Below, in pieces: positions 17,401 through 22,651 of a DNA stretch of 22,651 nucleotides. The position numbers and the translations under genes were made by a program. The notes beneath the pieces were generated by a model, which saw only the letters and a program-made list of their open reading frames with translations, was not told where the DNA came from and ran no database searches. This DNA comes from Legionellaceae bacterium. GTDB lineage: Bacteria > Pseudomonadota > Gammaproteobacteria > Legionellales > Legionellaceae. Position 1 is the stretch's first letter. The number at the start of each line of letters is the position of its first letter. The stretch covers positions 1 to 22,651 of the forward strand of contig CANNIJ010000008.1 of assembly GCA_947505025.1 (NCBI GenBank), written 5' to 3'.

Positions 17401-19389
17401 AAGACCTGCGGCTAAAACCAGCGGATTAAATCCATCATTTTCAGCCTTACCAAACCAAATATTAGAAAATGCATCCTGGAATCTTTCTTTGATTTCATCT
17501 AAAACAAGTTCTGCTCCAAGCATATAATGCATAGAAAACTCATTAATCCAGGTGGTGTGATCATGATCAAACTTGATTTCATATGGCCGTTCACTGATTG
17601 CACGTAACCCTAAATTCTCAATGATTGGCAAAACATCTGATAATGGTATTGTCACGGTATTTTGGTAAATTTTTAACCGAAAAAAATCTGCAGACTCATC
17701 CAATGCTCGATAAAAATTCATGCCCAAAGAAGAATCATCCGCAAGCATTTCAATTTGTTTAATATCAACTACAGCTGTGCGTGGAGAAAAATTAGCAGTA
17801 TAAACAACCGGAAAAGCACTCTTATACCGAGCATAAGCTGCATTACCCCGCTCCTCACCAAAAGCGTCAAATAATAAAGTCTGCAAATCATCTGTCCAAG
17901 ATCTACCTACAGCGATTAATTCCTTCTCAATTGATTTATAATCAAAATCTGTTGATTGTCCAGAGTCAATCCGCACCATAAAATGAATACGTGCCAAAAC
18001 TGAGTCAGTAAACAAAGTAGAAAATGTAATCTCATTCGCATGAAAACGCTGCATCAAAATATCTTGCATAGCTTTGCGTAGTTCTGTGTTAAATCTATCT
18101 TTAGGCACATAAACTAAACATGATATAAATCTATGATATACATCCAAACGTGCAAACATCCGAATACGTGGACGCTCCTGCATATGGAAAATACCCATAG
18201 AAATATTCAATAAATCTTCTTCGGAAGCTTGAATAAGATCATCTCGTGGCAATGTTTCTAAAATATTCATCAGCACACGACCAGCGTGACTGCGTGGATT
18301 CAAGTTTGAGTTTTCAAAAATTAATGCGACTTTATGACGCAAAAAAGGAATATCTTTTGGATTGGTATTATATGCTGCAGATGTGTATAAACCTAAAATA
18401 CGTCGCTCGCCAATCACTTCACCTTGGGCATTAAAACGCTTTACGCCGATGTAATCCGTGTAGGCATCACGATGCACACATGCCAAAGTATTGGTTTTTG
18501 ATATAACTAAGATTTGTGACGATAAACTCAATTCACGTGCTTCATGGGCCATCGAAGACAAGTTAAATACATTAGAATGAGTGAATTGATCCTGCATAAC
18601 ACCCAAGCCTGTACCTGGAATAGATTGTAACTCAAGATTCTTGCCTTTTTTTACCAAAGCAAAATCTCGGATACCTAAAAAAGTAAAATGGTGATCTTCG
18701 ATCCAATTTAAGAATGCTTTAGCTTCTGTAACTTCAAGTGGATCCAATGTTTCCGGCAACTGATTGATTTCTTCAATAATTTCGCGAACCTTGGTGCGCA
18801 TAGGCAACCAGTCAGCCACAACTGCGCGATTTTCCTTCAGAGCATATAATAAATTACGCTCCAACTCCTCTAAAATTAATGGATCAGTTTGTCGATCAAC
18901 CTCAATAAATATAGGAGCCTCAACTAACATATCTAAAACATCTGGTTCTTGGCGGGACAAAACTGCATTTATTTGATTATCTTTACCGCGTAATATACGG
19001 ATCCCTCCCATATGAACGATTAAATGTAAGGACAAACCCATCCTATTAACGACCATACGCAATGAATCAACAATAAACGGCATATCATCACATATTACCT
19101 CAATGACTGTGTGAGTTGTTTGCCAACCATTCGTCTCAAAAGATGGGTTATATATGTTGATCTTGGTCTCATGTGGCTCAAGGTAATCCATCATTGACCA
19201 GAAATTAATCGCTGCACCATAAGCATCATCTAAAGACCAATCGCGCAAATCATCCCATGCAACTGTGCCAAAAAACTGACGAACAAATTCGGCGCATAAT
19301 CCTGCACGATCCCCTGGCATTTTTTCGTTGATTATTTCAACCAGGGCCTGAAGGTAATGGGATTTTTCTTCTTTTACTTTATGAATCAT
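14488..19389 (-). CDS. gdhB: NAD-specific glutamate dehydrogenase, 180-kDa type
   Basis: Oxidatively deaminates glutamate to 2-oxoglutarate and ammonia with NAD+, feeding amino-acid carbon into the TCA cycle. The protein has 1633 residues, the size of the large bacterial L-GDH class (Pfam Bac_GDH). The catalytic core lies near residues 800-1000: ARGGLRWSDRKEDFRTEI (about 814), VIVPNGAKGGFV (about 845, catalytic Lys region) and IGIGDMSGDVFGNGML (about 983). The long N-terminal half has the ACT-like regulatory region expected for the class. The ATG at 19389 has GGAG 6 nt upstream and overlaps the L,D-transpeptidase end by 11 nt; a TTG at 19419 is less likely. The C-terminus ends in GDGDGDCME, encoded by a hexanucleotide repeat. 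Large GDHs are usually allosterically regulated; nothing in the sequence shows this directly. Confidence 0.96.
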   Translation of the reverse strand: MIHKVKEEKSHYLQALVEIINEKMPGDRAGLCAEFVRQFFGTVAWDDLRDWSLDDAYGAAINFWSMMDYLEPHETKINIYNPSFETNGWQTTHTVIEVICDDMPFIVDSLRMVVNRMGLSLHLIVHMGGIRILRGKDNQINAVLSRQEPDVLDMLVEAPIFIEVDRQTDPLILEELERNLLYALKENRAVVADWLPMRTKVREIIEEINQLPETLDPLEVTEAKAFLNWIEDHHFTFLGIRDFALVKKGKNLELQSIPGTGLGVMQDQFTHSNVFNLSSMAHEARELSLSSQILVISKTNTLACVHRDAYTDYIGVKRFNAQGEVIGERRILGLYTSAAYNTNPKDIPFLRHKVALIFENSNLNPRSHAGRVLMNILETLPRDDLIQASEEDLLNISMGIFHMQERPRIRMFARLDVYHRFISCLVYVPKDRFNTELRKAMQDILMQRFHANEITFSTLFTDSVLARIHFMVRIDSGQSTDFDYKSIEKELIAVGRSWTDDLQTLLFDAFGEERGNAAYARYKSAFPVVYTANFSPRTAVVDIKQIEMLADDSSLGMNFYRALDESADFFRLKIYQNTVTIPLSDVLPIIENLGLRAISERPYEIKFDHDHTTWINEFSMHYMLGAELVLDEIKERFQDAFSNIWFGKAENDGFNPLVLAAGLDWRQVSILRSYAKYFKQICFIFSQEYMESALNNHPIIARKLVQLFELRFDPELADSSATAFEDFCADIFADLESVSNLDEDKIVRQFVHAIRATLRTNYYQLDKDGLYKDYISLKLYSKEIPGVPKPHPLYEIFVYSPRFEAVHLRCSKVARGGLRWSDRKEDFRTEILGLMKAQQVKNSVIVPNGAKGGFVLKRTFSDKNSRDEILAEGVFCYQQFISGLLDITDNDLNGTVVHPRSVRFYDDDDTYLVVAADKGTATFSDIANAISLEYGFWLGDAFASGGSIGYDHKKMAITAKGAFESVKRHFYQMQMDPDTTDFTVIGIGDMSGDVFGNGMLLSKHIKLFAAFNHMHIFVDPTPDPVSSFKERRRMFNLPRSNWSDYDLKCISAGGGVFARNAKFIVLSAEMQALFGLEQTAIEPNELIKIILKTPADLLWSGGVGTFVKATTESNADVGDRSNDLIRINATELNCRSVVEGGNLGLTQLARIEYSVNGGLIYTDFIDNSAGVSCSDKEVNIKILLNGIMLSGDLTFKQRNELLYDMTDDVAKLVLRENDLQTRAISLSATQAVRAVELHSRYMSALSTQGKLDRELEFLPNEKTLIERTLLAQGLTCPEIAVLFCYSKIILKAAILASDIPEDPALLPLLFTAFPKPLQDRFSDKMQHHPLKREIIATHVSNKVVNEMGFSFVYRLQDETGAPMASIARAYMISRSILNMDSMWLAIEALDHKVDAKHQSQIMMVYVRLLRRFSRWFLRNQRMHLDIATTVAKYAPGINELNLKLPGTWSGVARHNYDVQYQEYLAMGVPEALAVTLTTTRGMFAAMDIVDISQKLKLSVEKSALAYFIVGEILELGWTRGQIIAHSTENHWETLSREALRDDLDWQQHHLTVSIFKGCVDSDDLNKPMDLWMKKHVLLIQRWQTVLSNLRSSSALNYTMFFVAIRELLDLTQTTMQLCINSSNPGDGDGDCME
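14501..14518 (-). repeat. Three-copy hexanucleotide repeat at the 3' end of the GDH gene
   Basis: TCACCA is repeated three times on the plus strand, coding GD-GD-GD near the GDH C-terminus on the minus strand. The 6-nt unit keeps frame, so copy-number changes would lengthen or shorten an acidic tail without inactivating the enzyme. Confidence 0.7.
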
Positions 19390-19888
19390 TTTTACTCCAA
19401 TCAACTTTTGTGATTTCAATCAGCATATCAACATGTACCCATAACGCCAATTCTATAATATTTGACTGTAGCATGCGAATACAGCCGTGTGAGCCCGGAA
19501 CTCCCATCTTGATGCCATCAGGTACACCGTGAATGTAAATGTAGCGACTCAAGCTGTCTACAGGACCATTCTTATTGTTCCCTGGCTCTAAACCATCTAA
19601 TTGTAAAATACGGGTTAGAATCCAATCGCGACCGGGGTTGTTTATGGCTAATTCTAAAGAATATATTTCACCAGTCCATTGCCGTCCTACAAACACACTA
19701 TTTGGTTGCGCATCCAAGCCGATAATATCATATATTCTGTGCTTGCCTCGAGGAGTGCACCCACTGTTCTGTTGTTCTCCTAGACCATTAGTCGCGGTTG
19801 AGACATTATAGTACTTGACTATGCGCTCATTTTCCAGGCAGCACAGTGTTTGCTGAGCAACATCAATAATAATTCTTTTATCTTTCAT
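19379..19888 (-). CDS. L,D-transpeptidase (YkuD domain)
   Basis: A 169-residue YkuD-family enzyme, which makes or remodels 3-3 peptidoglycan cross-links or attaches proteins to peptidoglycan. The catalytic signature is complete: YIYIHGVPDG with His120, then SHGCIRM with the nucleophile Cys136. NSGCTPRGKHRI, VFVGRQWTGEIY and RDWILTRILQLDGLEPGNN are typical of the small Legionella/Pseudomonas-type members. The start is uncertain: ATG 19888 gives the usual N-terminus (KRIIIDVAQQTL); a TTG at 19909 close to AAGGAAGA is the alternative. No signal peptide is visible from either, odd for an envelope enzyme. The end overlaps the GDH start by 11 nt, so the two are probably cotranscribed. Legionella EnhA is also a YkuD protein and an EnhB-like gene is divergent next door, so EnhA is a possible identity. 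Confidence 0.9.
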   Translation of the reverse strand: MKDKRIIIDVAQQTLCCLENERIVKYYNVSTATNGLGEQQNSGCTPRGKHRIYDIIGLDAQPNSVFVGRQWTGEIYSLELAINNPGRDWILTRILQLDGLEPGNNKNGPVDSLSRYIYIHGVPDGIKMGVPGSHGCIRMLQSNIIELALWVHVDMLIEITKVDWSKNDS

Positions 19889-19916
19889 AAGTACATAACC
19901 AATCTTCAATCTTCCT

Positions 19917-19946
19917 TTGGTGTAAACTCAGATAATCATGTAAAAT
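19917..19946 (+). promoter_or_regulatory. Weak predicted promoter of the EnhB-like gene
   Basis: TTGGTG (19917-19922) and TAAAAT (19941-19946) are separated by 18 bp in the short divergent gap before the gene at 19989. Both boxes deviate from consensus, so this is tentative. Confidence 0.3.
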
Positions 19947-19988
19947 AATCACTGCAGATTAAATTTTTTTAACCCCAGAGATCAAATT

Positions 19989-20477
19989 ATGACACTATCT
20001 ACAAAATTTGCCACTGCTCTGTTACTTGGAACACTTAGCACCACTGTCATTTCTAGCAATATATTCCCACGAGGATGCGAAGTATCTGGCTATGGTTTTA
20101 GCCAACCATTTCTGGTTTTAAATGAAAAAGGCAACCAAGCCTTCTATATGATACAGAATCGAACCAATCACATGATTGAATTAGAGCATCATGAAACCCG
20201 TAAAGACGTATTTATGAGCCCTACATTGGCTACCGAAATCGCGGCCAATCAATGGGCAGCATTCGCATCAGATGTTAATAACTTTTATTTCAAATGTTAT
20301 CGTAAACAAGGATCGGAGCGCACGCTCATGCATTGTAGAGATGCCTTGGATATTTGCCAATACCCTCGTGTTAAATTTGCACTGAGTAACATGGGAAATT
20401 ATTGGGTTGCAACCAATAAAACACAAGCACAAGTAATCCGCGAAGCAACCCGCAAGGGAATTTTCCTACATTGGTAG
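19989..20477 (+). CDS. Exported hypothetical protein, EnhB-like
   Basis: A 162-residue protein with an N-terminal signal peptide (MTLSTKFATALLLGTLSTTVISS, cleavage near residue 23). The mature region has about five cysteines (GCEVSGYGFSQPFLVLN, FKCY, MHCRDALDICQYPRVKF) and ends in MGNYWVATNKTQAQVIREAT and KGIFLHW. QNRTNHMIELEHHETR, VFMSP and QWAAFASD are, from memory, like the Legionella enhanced-entry protein EnhB, but I could not check this. EnhB has no established biochemical activity. The neighbouring divergent L,D-transpeptidase fits an enhAB-type association. The next gene begins 15 bp downstream, so they form an operon. No strong Shine-Dalgarno precedes the ATG (AGAGAT about 8 nt upstream). 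Confidence 0.75.
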   Translation: MTLSTKFATALLLGTLSTTVISSNIFPRGCEVSGYGFSQPFLVLNEKGNQAFYMIQNRTNHMIELEHHETRKDVFMSPTLATEIAANQWAAFASDVNNFYFKCYRKQGSERTLMHCRDALDICQYPRVKFALSNMGNYWVATNKTQAQVIREATRKGIFLHW

Positions 20478-20492
20478 ACAGGAGATCTTGCA

Positions 20493-21047
20493 ATGACAAA
20501 AACCACCTCATGTATGTTGCCACTGGGAACACCAGCGGCACTTTTTTCACTGACTGACAGTATCACCGGCAATGTGATCACACTAGAGCAATCTAAAGGT
20601 ACAATTGCCACTGTGATTTGTTTTATTTGCAACCACTGCCCATATGTCAAACACATATCTACAGAACTAGCACGTACCGCCATGGATTATCAGAACTCTG
20701 GAATTGGTTTTTTAGCAATCAATGCCAACGATGCTCAACAGTACCCTGAAGATTCAGTCGAAAACATGCAAAAAACCGCAAATAAACTCCAATATTCCTT
20801 TCCTTACTTATTCGACGAAACTCAAGAAGTAGCAAAAGCTTATCAGGCAACTTGTACTCCAGATTTTTTTATATTCGACGATCAATTGAAACTAGTGTAT
20901 CGCGGACAATTTGATAGTTCTAGACCAGGAAATAATATCAAAGTAACCGGGAACTCAATCCGTCATACTCTCGACTGCCTGATAAATCATCAAGAAATAT
21001 TGACCGAACAAAGACCAAGTTTAGGATGTAACATAAAATGGAAATAA
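20493..21047 (+). CDS. Thioredoxin-fold redox protein (CxxC, AhpC/TSA-like)
   Basis: A 184-residue thioredoxin-like protein of the peroxiredoxin/TlpA superfamily. The active site FICNHCPYVKH has a CxxC pair (Cys46, Cys49). INANDAQQYPEDSVENM, FPYLFDETQEVAKAY, a cis-Pro in CTPDFFIFD, LVYRGQFDSSRPGN and the terminal SLGCNIKWK are the conserved marks of the CNHCPYV subfamily, generally annotated only as thioredoxin family protein. There is no signal peptide, so it is likely cytosolic. AGGAGA lies 8 nt before the ATG. It follows the EnhB-like gene by 15 bp. A role in thiol or peroxide metabolism is the family expectation, not shown here. Confidence 0.9.
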   Translation: MTKTTSCMLPLGTPAALFSLTDSITGNVITLEQSKGTIATVICFICNHCPYVKHISTELARTAMDYQNSGIGFLAINANDAQQYPEDSVENMQKTANKLQYSFPYLFDETQEVAKAYQATCTPDFFIFDDQLKLVYRGQFDSSRPGNNIKVTGNSIRHTLDCLINHQEILTEQRPSLGCNIKWK

Positions 21048-21052
21048 TTATC

Positions 21053-21080
21053 TAGACGACAGATCCGGATCTGCTATACT
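21053..21080 (+). promoter_or_regulatory. Promoter of tRNA-Arg(CCT)
   Basis: TAGACG (21053-21058) and TATACT (21075-21080) are 16 bp apart, about 20 bp before the tRNA. The -10 box is followed by a GC-rich discriminator (CTGCGCCC), the mark of stringently controlled stable-RNA promoters. The boxes are seen; stringent control is inferred. Confidence 0.6.
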
Positions 21081-21100
21081 CTGCGCCCAAGAACAAAAAA

Positions 21101-21177
21101 GTCCCAGTGGCGCAGCTGGATAGCGCGGCCCCCTCCTAAGGGGCAGGTCGCAAGTTCGAATCTTGCCTGGGACACCA
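21101..21177 (+). tRNA. tRNA-Arg, anticodon CCT
   Basis: A complete 77-nt tRNA. The acceptor stem GTCCCAG pairs with CTGGGAC. The D arm (GCGC-AGCTGGATA-GCGC), anticodon stem GCCCC/GGGGC with loop CTCCTAA (anticodon CCT, reading AGG), T arm GCAAG-TTCGAAT-CTTGC, discriminator A and an encoded CCA end are all present. It has its own promoter. This tRNA is a common integration site for mobile elements, and accessory, partly decayed genes follow it. No integrase and no second copy of its 3' end is seen in the window. Confidence 0.97.
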
Positions 21178-21393
21178 ATGTAAATCAAAGAGTTACAACG
21201 GAAAAATGTTTGGGTTGATTACAAATATAATTTTCGGGATAACCACAGGGATAACCAAATTAATTGCTAGGCTTCTAAAGTAAATTAAATGGCGCATGCA
21301 ACTATACTGTTTCAGTAATGTTTAATAGAATAAACAACTTCTTTAGTTACAAATAATATGAAACAAATGAATCCCTTACTTAAAGGAATAATC

Positions 21394-22186
21394 TATGCGC
21401 CCTTATGAACCAGCCACATTGCCAGTAGTAAATTTAGATTATCAAATGCTTTTTGGTGTCCTTCCGTTGAAACCGCATAATTAAATTAAAAATTAATTAT
21501 GCGGTTTCAACGGAAGGACACGATGTACGATGGATCAAGCTTCTTTTGTACCTCCGTCCCCGCTATAACTACAAACATATCTGGAAGCATGGCAAAAGTA
21601 TGTAGAATCTAATGACATTGATTTGCTTCTACAAGCTGCTGTTGTACATGCACAATTTGAGCTATTACAACCATTTAAAGATGGAAATGGACGTATTGGC
21701 CGCATTCTTATTCCTCTTTTTCTTTATCAAAAAAAGAAATTGTCCCAACCTATGTTTTATTTAAGTGCCTACCTGGAAAATCACCGAGAAGAATATTATG
21801 AGCGTCTAAAAAATATTTCTCAAAATAGTGACTGGAATGGGTGGATTGCATTTTTCTTACAGGCAATTACTGAACAGGCAAAGATCAATAGTCTAAAAGT
21901 TAAAGCGATTATGGAGTTATATGCCGATATGAAGACTACCATTTATGATATCACCCACTCCCAGTATACTATCCACTTGCTTGACGCTATTTTTGATCGA
22001 CCAATTTTTGATACAACAGATTTTATTACTCGTTCTAAAATTAATAAAAAAACAGCGATGGCTTTACTTAAGCAATTGAATGATCAAAATATTTTATCTG
22101 TTTTACGAGAAGGAAGTGGCCGTAAAGCCTCTGTTTTATGCTTTCCTAAACTCCTTAATATCGCAGAAGGTAAGGAAATAATGTAG
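21394..22186 (+). pseudogene. Fic-family protein, degraded
   Basis: Remains of a Fic (AMP-transferase family) gene. The true start is at 21394 with AAGGAA upstream and encodes MRPYEPATLPVVNLDY, a typical Fic N-terminus. After about 21 residues a 66-bp hairpin element (21456-21521) interrupts it and adds a stop. About 150 residues of the usual N-terminal region are missing. The sequence resumes in another frame at about 21530 (ASFVPPSPL), is broken by a TAA at 21566, then continues to 22186 with AWQKYVESNDIDLLLQAAVVHAQFELL, the core motif, and a C-terminal winged-helix-like region. The core motif reads QPFKDGNGRIGR: the catalytic His is Gln (CAA at 21668). At least four lesions argue against activity. 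A 187-residue fragment from TTG 21623 is open but lacks a clear ribosome-binding site. Confidence 0.85.
21456..21521. repeat. 66-bp perfect inverted repeat (MITE-like) inside the Fic pseudogene
   Basis: Two 29-bp arms (21456-21484 and 21493-21521) are exact reverse complements around an 8-nt AT-only loop. The outer ends read GTGTCCTTCCGTTGAAACCG inward and its complement on the right. Such long perfect arms are unlike a terminator and look like the two ends of an insertion sequence joined without its interior, or a minimal MITE. It sits exactly at the break in the Fic gene. No clear target-site duplication flanks it. The family was not identified. Confidence 0.85.
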
Positions 22187-22390
22187 TTGTGTCACCTCTG
22201 TTAGACTCTATCTTGTTTGTGTCTTGAGTTGTTCGACTTAGGTTACACAAATAGATTTGTGGCTTACTCGCAAGCTGAGCGTGAGCACGCAATTTGATGG
22301 TGCTTTTGTCACATTAATTAATTGATGGATGATACACAATAGTGATTTGAACATCCTCAATCCTAAACTGCCGCGCTATCCCCCTGTGTC

Positions 22391-22421
22391 AGCAATTGCT
22401 GCATTCCTTGCAGCAATTGCT
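22391..22421. repeat. Hairpin 3' of the small Cys-rich gene
   Basis: Arms AGCAATTGCTGC (22391-22402) and GCAGCAATTGCT (22410-22421) form a perfect 12-bp stem with a 7-nt loop. It lies 2 bp beyond the stop codon of the minus-strand gene at 22424-22645. No T-tract follows on the minus strand, so it is at best a non-canonical terminator or a 3'-end stabiliser. Confidence 0.6.
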
Positions 22422-22423
22422 CA

Positions 22424-22645
22424 CTATCCGCACTTACCACCACCATCAGAACAATAGCTTCCATTCCATTTGCATTGTATTTGTTCCACATTACCATTCA
22501 GGTAATAGTTTCCACATGTTGATGAAGTGACCCCTGATATTTCGGAGCAAGCTGTAACTGCTTGTCCGGAACACCCTGCATAAGTTTGTGGTATTAATAA
22601 AACAAGACAAGACAAGACAAGACAAGATGATAAGACTTTTTTCAT
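22424..22645 (-). CDS. Small exported Cys-rich protein with repeat-encoded signal peptide
   Basis: A 73-residue protein not assigned to a family. The N-terminus is a signal peptide: MKK, then a hydrophobic core built from the repeated peptide SCLVL-SCLVL and ending at QTYA. The mature part (about 50 residues) has seven cysteines: GCSG, ACSE, STCG, IQCKWNGSYC and GGKCG, a pattern of small disulfide-stabilised exported proteins. The core of the signal peptide is encoded by five perfect copies of a 5-bp unit, so copy changes would shift frame. The ATG at 22645 is only 6 bp from the window edge, so the ribosome-binding site cannot be assessed. A hairpin follows the stop codon. Confidence 0.7.
   Translation of the reverse strand: MKKVLSSCLVLSCLVLLIPQTYAGCSGQAVTACSEISGVTSSTCGNYYLNGNVEQIQCKWNGSYCSDGGGKCG
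22602..22626 (-). repeat. Pentanucleotide tandem repeat, five copies, in a signal-peptide coding region
   Basis: ACAAG is repeated five times without error on the plus strand (CTTGT on the coding strand), 17 nt after the start codon of the small Cys-rich gene. Because 5 is not a multiple of 3, gain or loss of one copy shifts the frame. The present copy number leaves the gene open. Confidence 0.9.
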
Positions 22646-22651
22646 GATGTA

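Noticed and set aside
21187..21515. Shared CAACGGAA in the tRNA-downstream region and in the hairpin arm as an att-like repeat
   Set aside because: Only about 8 bp long, expected by chance in an AT-leaning 22-kb window.
22242..22260. CACAAAT/ATTTGTG small palindrome
   Set aside because: 7-bp arms with a 2-nt centre and no associated gene or repeat copy; nothing supports a function.
1..22651. CRISPR array, rRNA, integrase or replication origin
   Set aside because: No regularly spaced direct repeats, rRNA-like sequence, recombinase gene or origin-type iterons were found on either strand.

Overview
The window reads as the chromosome of a host-associated gammaproteobacterium, probably in or near the order Legionellales. 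The base composition is AT-leaning. The core gene set is gammaproteobacterial: panBC, a rib operon, pyrG-kdsA and the giant NAD-dependent glutamate dehydrogenase. Several accessory genes look like those of intracellular bacteria: an L,D-transpeptidase beside an EnhB-like exported protein, a protein with a CE-clan (Ulp1/YopJ-like) catalytic signature, a Fic-family pseudogene, and small Cys-rich exported proteins. The lineage is inferred from gene content and remembered family patterns, not from a search.

Layout. 1-369 (-): the 5' part of an IS5-like transposase, cut by the window edge, with a poly-A slippery site. 370-702: no gene; it holds a REP-like palindrome. 703-3296 (-): an operon panB-panC-uvsE behind a recognisable promoter (pantoate and pantothenate synthesis, then UV damage endonuclease). 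3435-5297 (+): a 620-residue protein of unknown function, ending convergently on a BepA-like M48 metalloprotease (5294-6700, -). 6766-12005 (+): a tight six-gene run ribD-ribE-ribA-ribH-pyrG-kdsA, mostly with overlapping ends, closed by a hairpin that includes the kdsA stop codon. 12117-14479 (+): a Cys-rich exported protein with a duplicated domain, the CE-clan protein, and a translationally coupled HIT-family protein. 14488-19888 (-): the L,D-transpeptidase and the 1633-residue glutamate dehydrogenase, overlapping. 19989-21047 (+), divergent from these: the EnhB-like protein and a thioredoxin-fold protein. 21101-21177 (+): tRNA-Arg(CCT). Beyond the tRNA the character changes to decayed or accessory DNA: a Fic pseudogene broken by a 66-bp perfect hairpin element, then a small exported Cys-rich protein whose signal peptide is encoded by a pentanucleotide tandem repeat.

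How it fits together. The core is vitamin B5 and B2 synthesis, CTP and Kdo synthesis (LPS), outer-membrane quality control and glutamate catabolism. The accessory genes point to envelope remodelling and host interaction. The observations most worth following are the CE-clan catalytic signature at 13353-13556, the possible phase-variable signal peptide at 22602-22626, the hairpin element inside the Fic pseudogene, and the orphan 620-residue protein. I found no CRISPR array, riboswitch, rRNA, integrase or plasmid origin.
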